Shown in pieces: positions 1 through 5,306 of a DNA stretch of 5,306 nucleotides. The stretch lies in contig JAGWYI010000323.1 of the NCBI GenBank assembly GCA_018969455.1, positions 1 through 5,306 on the forward strand, written 5' to 3'. Source of the stretch: Bacteroidota bacterium (GTDB taxonomy: Bacteria; Bacteroidota; Bacteroidia; Chitinophagales; Saprospiraceae). The position numbers and the translations under genes are program-made. The stretch's first letter is position 1, and each line of letters starts with the position of its first letter. The notes under the pieces were generated by a model that was not told the origin of the DNA, did not search any database, and worked only from the letters and a program-made list of their open reading frames with translations.

Positions 1-35
1 ACCGCCTTATGGGCTTTAGAATCTGTTTAAAATAC

Positions 36-86
36 ATGAAAACGAACCACATCATTTTTTTTCTCTTCCTGGCTATTGCAGGCTCC
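36..86 (+). other. Lipoprotein signal peptide of the prolyl oligopeptidase
   Basis: Residues 1-17 consist of a short basic start (MKTNH), a hydrophobic core (IIFFLFLAIA) and a lipobox-like AGSC, with the candidate lipidated Cys18 at 87-89. The -3 position is Ala rather than Leu, which is tolerated in relaxed Bacteroidota lipoboxes. After the Cys comes a polar, Asn/Gln-rich linker before the folded domain. No acidic surface-export signal directly follows the Cys, so anchoring facing the periplasm is the simpler reading. This is a motif judgement only. Confidence 0.7.
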
Positions 87-2192
87 TGCCAAACCGGCAA
101 TCAAAACAAAAACTCAAATTCCATGGATTTTTCACCAATCCCAATTACCTACCCCTTCTCTCGAAAAGACAACACAGTTTCCGATCAATATTTTAACACC
201 AAGGTGCAAGATCCCTACCGCTGGCTCGAAGACGACCAAAGTGCAGAAACCAAAGACTGGGTGAAAAAACAGAATTTGGTGACCTTCGGATACCTGAGCC
301 AAATTCCTTTTCGGGTAAAGGTAAAAGAACGCCTGACAAAGATATTTAATTATGAAAAGTTCGGAAATCCGTTCAAAAAAGCGGGCAAATACTATTTTTT
401 CAAAAATGACGGGCTCCAAAATCAAAGTGTGTTTTATGTGCAAGATCAGTTGGAAGGTGAATCGCGGGTGGTGTTAAACCCCAACACGTTCAGTGCCGAT
501 GGAACTGCGTCCTTGCAAGAGCTGGATATTTCAAAAGATGGCAAATACCTGGCTTATGCCGTTTCAAAAGGCGGTTCCGACTGGCGTTCCATCCAAATAA
601 TAAATTTGAGCACAGGAGAAAACCTGCCTGAAACACTGGAATGGGCCAAGTTCACCAACATTGCCTGGCATGGCGATGGATTTTACTACACCCGATACCC
701 CGAGCCCAAAAAAGGCGACGAACTGAAAGGAAAAAATGAGTTGGGCGCCTTGTGGTTCCACAAGGTGGGTACACCACAATCTGAAGATGTGGAAATTTTC
801 AAAGACGAAGCGCACCCCAACCGTTTCTTCGGTGCATCCACCACCGACGATGAACGCTTCCTTTGTTTGGTGTCCAGTGAATCTACCAGTGGTAATACAT
901 TGGCCTTCAAAGATTTAAGCAAGTCGAAATCTGAATTTGTTTCTATTTCCGACAATTTTGAATCCGATTATACAGTAATTGACAACCAGGACGGAAAATT
1001 GGTGGTGCGTACCAATTACAAGGCGCCCAATCAACGCCTGATCCGCATTGATACTGAACACCCGGAAGAACAAAACTGGGTTACACTTATTCCCGAAAAC
1101 AACAACGATGTGCTCGAGGATGCTGTAATTTGTGGTGATAAACTGGTGTGCACCTATTTGCACAATGCTTCATCGGCCCTGCGGGTTTACAGTTTTGATG
1201 GCAAATTCATTCAGGAGTTGCCTCTGCCCGAAATCGGAACGGTGGCAGCCGTTCGCGGAGAAAAGGGGGAAAATCAGGCATTTTATGCATTTTCTTCATT
1301 CCTGCGACCCGGAGCCATTTACGCACTCGATATGCAAACTTTGAAAGCTAAAGTATTCAAGGCGCCCAAAATCGACTTTAACCCCGATGCCTACACCACC
1401 GAACAAGTATGGTATACCAGTAAAGATGGCGCCCGGGTGCCCATGTTCATTACTTGCCGTAAAGACAAGGTACTTCATGGGGAAAACCCGACTTTATTGT
1501 ATGGATATGGCGGTTTCAATCAATCAGTTACACCTGCATTTTCTCCTAGTCGCGCTTTGTTGCTTGAAAACAATGGCATTTATGTGGTAGCCAACATCCG
1601 GGGCGGCGGAGAATTTGGTGAAAAATGGCATAAAGCGGGCACTTTATGCCAAAAACAAAACGTTTTCGACGATTTTATTGCCGCTGCTGAATATCTGATC
1701 AAAGAAAAATACACCAGTCCGGCCCGATTGGCCATTCAGGGCGGCTCTAATGGCGGTTTGCTTATAGGGGCCTGCATGACACAACGGCCAGACCTTTTCG
1801 GGGTTTGTTTTCCGCAGGTAGGCGTGCTCGATATGCTGCGGTACCACAAATTTACCATCGGGTATGCATGGGCGGTCGATTACGGCCGGAGCGACGATGA
1901 AACTGCCTTCCCTTGTTTGTACAAATATTCTCCGCTGCACAACGTTAAAAAGGTGGCATATCCGGCTACTCTGGTTACTACCGCCGATCACGACGACCGG
2001 GTGGTGCCTGCACATTCGTTCAAATTTGCTGCTACTTTGCAAGAAAACCAGCAAGGCCCCAACCCCGTTTTGATTCGAATTGAAACCAGTGCCGGGCATG
2101 GCGCCGGAAAACCCACTGCAAAAATCATCGACGAGGCGGGCGATATGCTGAGCTTTTTATTCTGGCAAATGAAGGTACAGCCGATCTATTAG
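36..2192 (+). CDS. Prolyl oligopeptidase (S9A family), predicted lipoprotein
   Basis: This is a serine peptidase that cuts short peptides after proline (prolyl oligopeptidase, EC 3.4.21.26). Numbered from the ATG at 36 it has 718 residues, close to the usual 700-720. A signal sequence ends at Cys18. The family's N-terminal hallmark DPYRWLED is at 59-66. A region of roughly 75-430 should be the seven-bladed propeller, followed by the alpha/beta-hydrolase domain. The catalytic triad is complete: Ser571 in GGSNGG, Asp653 in DHDDRVVP and His688 in AGHGAGK. Arg655 (substrate binding) and Trp612 of the S1 pocket (GYAW, followed by DYG) are also present, so the enzyme should be active and proline-specific. 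An upstream in-frame ATG at 9 would add nine residues before the signal peptide; I prefer 36 because it gives a basic-hydrophobic-Cys signal directly. It converges with the DinB-like gene. Periplasmic or membrane-anchored location is inferred. Confidence 0.95.
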   Translation: MKTNHIIFFLFLAIAGSCQTGNQNKNSNSMDFSPIPITYPFSRKDNTVSDQYFNTKVQDPYRWLEDDQSAETKDWVKKQNLVTFGYLSQIPFRVKVKERLTKIFNYEKFGNPFKKAGKYYFFKNDGLQNQSVFYVQDQLEGESRVVLNPNTFSADGTASLQELDISKDGKYLAYAVSKGGSDWRSIQIINLSTGENLPETLEWAKFTNIAWHGDGFYYTRYPEPKKGDELKGKNELGALWFHKVGTPQSEDVEIFKDEAHPNRFFGASTTDDERFLCLVSSESTSGNTLAFKDLSKSKSEFVSISDNFESDYTVIDNQDGKLVVRTNYKAPNQRLIRIDTEHPEEQNWVTLIPENNNDVLEDAVICGDKLVCTYLHNASSALRVYSFDGKFIQELPLPEIGTVAAVRGEKGENQAFYAFSSFLRPGAIYALDMQTLKAKVFKAPKIDFNPDAYTTEQVWYTSKDGARVPMFITCRKDKVLHGENPTLLYGYGGFNQSVTPAFSPSRALLLENNGIYVVANIRGGGEFGEKWHKAGTLCQKQNVFDDFIAAAEYLIKEKYTSPARLAIQGGSNGGLLIGACMTQRPDLFGVCFPQVGVLDMLRYHKFTIGYAWAVDYGRSDDETAFPCLYKYSPLHNVKKVAYPATLVTTADHDDRVVPAHSFKFAATLQENQQGPNPVLIRIETSAGHGAGKPTAKIIDEAGDMLSFLFWQMKVQPIY

Positions 2193-2205
2193 CAAACCCT
2201 GCACC

Positions 2206-2240
2206 GAATATTGAACGCCGAAATTCGGCGTTCAATATTC
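2206..2240. terminator. Perfect 17-bp inverted repeat, likely shared terminator of convergent genes
   Basis: The left arm gaatattgaacgccgaa (2206-2222) and right arm ttcggcgttcaatattc (2224-2240) are exact reverse complements separated by one base. In RNA this would give a stem of about 16 bp with a three-base loop. It lies 13 bp after the peptidase stop and overlaps the stop codon (2239-2241) of the opposing gene. A T-containing tail (attcatttt) follows in the + direction; the tail in the - direction is not U-rich. It therefore looks better as a terminator for the peptidase, though the stem can form in both transcripts. Confidence 0.75.
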
Positions 2241-2778
2241 ATTTTCCCGCTGCAACGATGGCCCGCCGGATTTGTGCGGCATGCCGTTTCGTATGCCACT
2301 GGAAAAATAAAAAGGTTTGTTTCCAGTTAATTCTGCCTGCGCGAGGATGTTTAAAAACTGCTTTATCGGCCATTTTTTCCGGCAATTCCTCTAAAAAATC
2401 CAGCCAGTTTTTATGCGTTTTGGCCCATTCTGCTTTTAAATCATCCAGCCTGCTGAATTCCGGCAGGTTTTCTGTGTCAATCACTTTAGGCGCCTTGAAT
2501 TTTATTGGCGCCCAAAGCATGATTCCCAACAATCCCACCCGAATCCGGCTGAATATACCGGCTTTCTTAAAATTGGATTCGAATTGCATTTTTTTCCTGC
2601 AATAAGCCAATACACCGGTCTCTGATTTCAACAGGTGCTGCACCGTTTGAGCAGCCGACCAGCTTCCGGGCGCAGGCTGTTTGTTGAGGGTTGCATCGTC
2701 ATAATCCTGAAGCGTTTCCAACAAGGTTTGCACCTGTTTGATGTGCAAATGATACCGACCAATCAATGCTGTGTTCAT
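2239..2778 (-). CDS. DinB-like (DinB_2 type) putative metal-dependent protein
   Basis: A 179-residue protein resembling the DinB/YfiT four-helix-bundle superfamily, whose members bind a divalent metal through three histidines. Some members are thiol-dependent S-transferases, but most have no known reaction, so no substrate is assigned. The visible signature is His48 in a WSAAQTVQHLL segment (40-50) and the pair His162/His166 in WHTKRHAAQIRR (161-172), spaced as expected for the metal triad. The middle (about 75-125) is basic and hydrophobic and less typical. There is no signal peptide, so it is probably cytoplasmic. An upstream TTG at 2853 would extend it by 25 residues but would overlap the start of the divergent amidase gene; the ATG at 2778 matches where the conserved helix begins. 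The stop codon lies inside the shared inverted repeat. The name refers to damage-inducible dinB of Bacillus, not to DNA polymerase IV. Confidence 0.8.
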   Translation of the reverse strand: MNTALIGRYHLHIKQVQTLLETLQDYDDATLNKQPAPGSWSAAQTVQHLLKSETGVLAYCRKKMQFESNFKKAGIFSRIRVGLLGIMLWAPIKFKAPKVIDTENLPEFSRLDDLKAEWAKTHKNWLDFLEELPEKMADKAVFKHPRAGRINWKQTFLFFQWHTKRHAAQIRRAIVAAGK

Positions 2779-2806
2779 GTCTTGTAAATGGTGTTTTTGC
2801 AATAAA

Positions 2807-2826
2807 CAAAATTTTGCCCAATTTTG
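2807..2826. promoter_or_regulatory. Possible divergent promoter elements between the DinB-like and amidase genes
   Basis: The 54-bp divergent gap contains a 10-bp palindrome, caaaattttg (2807-2816). It supplies a seven-of-eight match to the Bacteroidota -7 consensus TAnnTTTG (counting the two free positions) on each strand. A second + strand near-match, caattttg (2819-2826), lies ten bases later, so AATTTTGC is repeated once per helical turn (2810-2817 and 2820-2827). All three lack the first T of the consensus. No matching -33 TTTG element was found at proper spacing, so this is a tentative call based on position and sequence only. Confidence 0.3.
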
Positions 2827-2832
2827 CGGCTT

Positions 2833-2904
2833 ATGTACAAAGCCCGAATTCAATATTTGTGTTTTAACATCCTGTTGTGGGCAACCGTTTCAGGTTTTTC
2901 CCAG
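2833..2904 (+). other. Signal peptide of the amidase
   Basis: Residues 1-24 show a basic start (MYKARIQ), a hydrophobic core (YLCFNILLWATVSG) and a polar FSQ before the predicted cleavage site, followed by the mature Ser-Thr-Arg. There is no lipobox Cys at the cleavage point, so the protein should be released into the periplasm rather than lipid-anchored, which fits a peptidoglycan-acting enzyme. Confidence 0.75.
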
Positions 2905-4095
2905 TCGACACGTATGGGTGACTGGCAGGAAATTCAGCTGACGGTTCAACCTAAAACAGGCGAAACCGCCGCCGCTTTGCTCAAACGGTACAATTTATAT
3001 GACTTCCCGTGCAATATCAGTCGATTTTTTAAATTAAACAATTTAAAAGAAAATGAGCGCCTCAAACCGGGCGCCACGTACAAGTTACCGGTCAATATTG
3101 CCTCTTACAACGGCAAAAGCATCCGTTCTACCCTGGAAATCGACGATTGGCAAGTGGCCAAATCCATCGAAGTGTATAACCGGGAAGCCCTGGAATCGGG
3201 CCTGCGCGGCGATAATTTTATCGTCAGCAAAAAATTGTGGGTTCCATGGCATTTGGTGAACTGTGCGGATGAACCTGAAAAACCGGAAGCCAAGCCTCTC
3301 AAGACCCGCAAATCTGTCGGCGGCGAAATGTATATTCCCGAACCCACAGCAGGAAAAGGACAACGCATTTTCCCGATTTTTGGTAAAAAATACGAAAAAA
3401 CACCGCTTTTAAGCAGAAAACTCAAAGGAAAAGTGTTTTACATCGTCAGCGGGCATGGCGGCCCCGATGTGGGCGCACAAGGCAAGCGCGCGGGGCATAC
3501 CTTGTGCGAAGACGAATACGCCTACGATGTTTCCCTTCGGCTGTTGCGCCTCCTCATCAGCCATGGCGCCACGGCATTCATGATTGTCCGCGACCCCGAT
3601 GATGGCATTCGGGATGAAGATTTTTTGCCCTGTGACAAAGACGAAACCGTGTGGGGTGAACAGGAAATTCCTTACGGGCAGCGCGACCGCTTGCAACAAC
3701 GCTGCGACATCATCAACGCCATGACCGAACGGAATGCCAAAGCCGGATACGTGGAGCAAACCATGATCGAAATTCATGTAGACTCCCGCAACAAAGACCA
3801 CAAAACCGATGTGTTTTTTTATTACCGGCCAAACAGTGACATCAGCGAGGCACTTGCTCGGAGGTTCCATAAAAAATTCGAAACAAAATACCAGACAAAA
3901 CAAGGTCAGCGCGGTTTCACAGGCACAGTGTCTTCCCGAAACCTGTACATGCTGAAAGAAACCATTCCCCCCCGTGCGGTATACATCGAACTGGGAAACA
4001 TCCGCAACGATTGGGATCAGCAGCGTCTTGTACTTCGAAACAACCGTCAGGCAATAGCCAACTGGTTGTTAGACAGTCTTTTAGAAGAGCCGTAA
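2833..4095 (+). CDS. Secreted zinc N-acetylmuramoyl-L-alanine amidase (Amidase_3) with LysM-like N-terminus
   Basis: A 420-residue cell-wall hydrolase predicted to cut the amide bond between N-acetylmuramic acid and the stem peptide of peptidoglycan (EC 3.5.1.28). Residues 1-24 are a signal peptide with likely cleavage after Phe-Ser-Gln. Residues 36-87 look like a divergent LysM module (TGETAAALLKRYNL, then LKPGATYKLPV). Residues 104-140 form a second similar segment (SIEVYN, ending LWVPWH). A basic linker leads to the catalytic domain at about 199-418. Zinc ligands are His208 (SGHGGPDVGAQG), Glu226 (CEDEYAYDV) and His315 (IEIHVDS); the catalytic Glu386 is in YIELGNIRND. All four are present. 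An acidic stretch at 254-278 enlarges the span between the second and third ligands. A TTG at 2824 could start three codons earlier, but the ATG gives a clean signal peptide. It converges with gldC, leaving only 10 bp between stops. Confidence 0.9.
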   Translation: MYKARIQYLCFNILLWATVSGFSQSTRMGDWQEIQLTVQPKTGETAAALLKRYNLYDFPCNISRFFKLNNLKENERLKPGATYKLPVNIASYNGKSIRSTLEIDDWQVAKSIEVYNREALESGLRGDNFIVSKKLWVPWHLVNCADEPEKPEAKPLKTRKSVGGEMYIPEPTAGKGQRIFPIFGKKYEKTPLLSRKLKGKVFYIVSGHGGPDVGAQGKRAGHTLCEDEYAYDVSLRLLRLLISHGATAFMIVRDPDDGIRDEDFLPCDKDETVWGEQEIPYGQRDRLQQRCDIINAMTERNAKAGYVEQTMIEIHVDSRNKDHKTDVFFYYRPNSDISEALARRFHKKFETKYQTKQGQRGFTGTVSSRNLYMLKETIPPRAVYIELGNIRNDWDQQRLVLRNNRQAIANWLLDSLLEEP

Positions 4096-4105
4096 AAGCA
4101 CCTTC

Positions 4106-4459
4106 TTATCCTTTTGGAATGACCTCGGTTTGTTCGCCAAAATAATGCGCAAATCGTGCCATGTCTTCAGCCAGATTTTTATTCTGCGTGGCATTGAGGT
4201 AGGTTTGGCTCAAACTGCGCAAGATTTGATACATAAAGCGATCCATCTCCATAACTTGCATCTCTTTTGTCCACAAATCAATCCGTAAAGTATCTCGATG
4301 CTCCCGATCGAATAATGCCAAAACCATGGCTTTGCAAGGGTCTGTAGCGCCGTTGTTGCGGTCGCTGGCCCCCCATTCCATTTCTGTTGGCACACCGGCT
4401 GCATCCAATCCGACCCGTATGGTAATTTCGCTTGTCTTGACAATTTCGTTTGATTCCAT
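4106..4459 (-). CDS. gldC: Gliding motility protein GldC
   Basis: A 117-residue homologue of GldC, a small cytoplasmic protein linked to Bacteroidota gliding and first described with gldB in Flavobacterium johnsoniae. There it supports rather than strictly drives movement; its biochemical role is unknown. Recognition rests on the whole-length pattern: an N-terminal strand SEITIRVGLD, VPTEMEWGASD, the segment CKAMVLALFD, the highly characteristic TLRIDLWTKEMQVMEMDRF, and a C-terminal helix ending in ARFAHYFGEQ. There is no signal peptide or membrane segment. The ATG at 4459 is chosen because a TTG extension to 4492 would run into a perfect -7 promoter motif and makes the protein longer than the family, which is about 110 residues. 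gldB is not visible here. Gliding in this organism is plausible but not shown, because GldC also occurs in non-gliding relatives. Confidence 0.9.
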   Translation of the reverse strand: MESNEIVKTSEITIRVGLDAAGVPTEMEWGASDRNNGATDPCKAMVLALFDREHRDTLRIDLWTKEMQVMEMDRFMYQILRSLSQTYLNATQNKNLAEDMARFAHYFGEQTEVIPKG

Positions 4460-4489
4460 TTTAAAAAGAATTGTTTCAAAAAACCGGGC

Positions 4490-4497
4490 CAAAAGTA
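4490..4497 (-). promoter_or_regulatory. Candidate -7 promoter element for gldC
   Basis: On the minus strand these bases read TACTTTTG, a full match to the Bacteroidota sigma-A -7 consensus TAnnTTTG. Transcription would begin around 4483-4486, leaving a leader of about 25 bases before the gldC ATG at 4459. I found no clear TTTG -33 element about 19-20 bp upstream, so the match rests on the -7 alone. The TTG within this motif is also the alternative upstream start codon, which argues against that start. Confidence 0.5.
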
Positions 4498-4518
4498 CAG
4501 TAAAAAGATGGAAGCGCC

Positions 4519-4526
4519 TATTTTTG
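4519..4526 (+). promoter_or_regulatory. Candidate -7 promoter element immediately upstream of the last gene
   Basis: TATTTTTG is a full match to TAnnTTTG on the plus strand and ends four bases before the ATG at 4531. If used, transcription would start at or within a base or two of the ATG, giving a leaderless or nearly leaderless mRNA. No -33 element was identified. The alternative is that this is simply an A/T-rich intergenic coincidence and the true promoter lies further upstream in the 71-bp divergent gap. Confidence 0.4.
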
Positions 4527-4530
4527 TTCC

Positions 4531-5306
4531 ATGATCACCTTGCATTTCGGCATTGATTTCGACGGACCAGTTTCCCACCCCTTTCAAACCGGACACTGGT
4601 TTGCCGGTCCGCAAAAGTTGCTCAACTGGCTGGAACACCAGCTCGGATTGTATGGCTACCCCGAGCGCACCGATTATTTGCGCATTGAATTGTATCGACA
4701 ATCGCTTGGCGCTGTATTGGAAACCCGGCGCCCTTTTTACCTTCAATCGTTTGAAACCGACCGTTTTGCAACTGCCGCTGTGCTTCTGGAATGGCGGGAT
4801 GAACTGTTGCGGGCCGGCTGGGATTTTATTTCAGTTGCTGACACACCCACACGCCTGGCTGACCTGGCAGCAGCGGAACACCATTTTCAGAAAAAATACG
4901 AAGACCCACAGCATAAAATAAAAGCCCGGGGGTCCGCCGATCGCTTTCAACAAGTACGCTTGTTGGCTGAAAGCCGCCAACTGCCTTTGGAAAAAGCCGT
5001 TTTTTACGAACCGGAAGATCTGCAATCGCCTGACATACTGCATTTTATCCAAATTTTGCACAAACAGGGCGTCCCGGTCAGTTTCGCTCCATTAAAAGCG
5101 CAGGCGCCCGGGCACACCGCTTTGGGATTTTTCCAGCGCAGGCTTGCCAGCGAAGCCCTGGAACTTGAACCTCCACCAGGCGACGCATCCCTGCTGATCC
5201 TGCGCGCCCGTAGAGACAGCGATCTGGCACAAACACTGGCCCAGATACGGACCCTGAACCCCGATTTTCAACCCCTCATCCTGGCTCCAGAAATGGATCT
5301 CTCGCT
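4531..5306 (+). CDS. N-terminal part of a large protein, probably AddB-like / PD-(D/E)XK nuclease family (partial, runs off the end)
   Basis: An open frame of 258 codons from the ATG at 4531 with no stop before the window ends. There is no signal peptide, so it should be cytoplasmic. The readable pattern is GPQKLLNWLEHQLGL (26-40), FYLQSFETD (69-77), then LLEWRDELLRAGWDF (85-99) followed by TPTRLADLAAAE. This arrangement resembles, from memory, the start of RecB/AddB-type proteins in which an inactivated superfamily I helicase region precedes a C-terminal PD-(D/E)XK nuclease. No Walker A motif is visible in the part shown, consistent with an inactive ATPase region, and the nuclease motif would lie outside the window. 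If right, it would act in double-strand-break end processing with a partner helicase. No other in-frame ATG occurs until near the window end, which supports this start. The reading frame is real; the family name is tentative. Confidence 0.5.
   Translation, partial: MITLHFGIDFDGPVSHPFQTGHWFAGPQKLLNWLEHQLGLYGYPERTDYLRIELYRQSLGAVLETRRPFYLQSFETDRFATAAVLLEWRDELLRAGWDFISVADTPTRLADLAAAEHHFQKKYEDPQHKIKARGSADRFQQVRLLAESRQLPLEKAVFYEPEDLQSPDILHFIQILHKQGVPVSFAPLKAQAPGHTALGFFQRRLASEALELEPPPGDASLLILRARRDSDLAQTLAQIRTLNPDFQPLILAPEMDLS

Noticed and set aside
9..35. Nine-codon N-terminal extension of the prolyl oligopeptidase from the ATG at 9
   Set aside because: It would place a basic, Cys-containing segment before an otherwise proper lipoprotein signal. 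The ATG at 36 gives the expected signal directly.
1644..2099. 151-codon minus-strand open frame inside the peptidase gene
   Set aside because: It lies opposite the most conserved catalytic region of the peptidase, and its translation shows no recognisable domain. It is a shadow of the real gene.
2489..2515. Two GGCGCC palindromes about 18 bases apart
   Set aside because: They lie inside the DinB-like coding sequence, and six-base palindromes of this type recur elsewhere in the window. They are likely chance.
2779..2853. TTG-initiated extension of the DinB-like gene
   Set aside because: It would overlap the start of the divergent amidase gene and adds residues with no family resemblance.
3409..3903. 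164-codon minus-strand open frame inside the amidase gene
   Set aside because: It is antisense to the conserved zinc-ligand motifs, and nothing in its translation suggests a protein family.
4070..4130. Possible terminator hairpin between the amidase and gldC genes
   Set aside because: Only short, broken complementarity (AGAAG with CTTCT, AAAAG with CTTTT) is present and there is no GC-rich stem.
4460..4492. TTG-initiated extension of gldC
   Set aside because: The TTG is part of a perfect -7 promoter motif, and the extension exceeds the normal family length.
4210..4746. 178-codon minus-strand open frame spanning gldC and the last gene
   Set aside because: It overlaps two better-supported genes and the divergent promoter gap, and has no recognisable motif.

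Overview
This window looks like ordinary chromosomal DNA from a member of the Bacteroidota. The strongest marker is a gliding-motility GldC homologue, a family confined to that phylum. Supporting signs are near-perfect TAnnTTTG promoter -7 elements, the lack of clear Shine-Dalgarno sequences, a lipoprotein-type prolyl oligopeptidase, and an amidase whose signal peptide ends in the Phe-Ser-Gln cleavage region common in this group. Base composition is moderate. I cannot place it below phylum with confidence; a gliding environmental lineage such as the Saprospiria or Cytophagia would fit.

Layout: there are five protein genes and strand alternates at every one. (1) 36-2192 (+) is a prolyl oligopeptidase (S9A) with a lipoprotein signal. 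(2) 2239-2778 (-) is a DinB-like putative metalloenzyme. (3) 2833-4095 (+) is a secreted zinc N-acetylmuramoyl-L-alanine amidase with LysM-like N-terminal modules. (4) 4106-4459 (-) is gldC. (5) 4531 to the window edge (+) is the N-terminal part of a large protein, probably of the AddB-like / PD-(D/E)XK nuclease kind. Genes 1/2 and 3/4 converge; genes 2/3 and 4/5 diverge. No two neighbours can share an operon within the window. The 1/2 convergence is closed by a perfect 17-bp inverted repeat that overlaps gene 2's stop codon. The 4/5 divergence carries a perfect -7 motif facing each way.

The genes do not form an evident pathway. Two products are exported (a peptidase and a cell-wall hydrolase), one is a cytoplasmic gliding accessory protein, and two are presumed cytoplasmic (a DinB-fold protein and a DNA-processing candidate). 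There are no mobile elements, tRNA or rRNA genes, CRISPR arrays or phage features. I see no convincing sign of an undescribed multi-gene system. The most useful leads are the unusual amidase architecture, the possibly leaderless start of the last gene, and the identity of that truncated gene.

The starts of four genes were moved or chosen. Upstream in-frame starts were rejected for genes 1-4 in favour of ATGs that give proper signal peptides or avoid overlap with the divergent neighbour. Gene 5 has no stop before the window ends.
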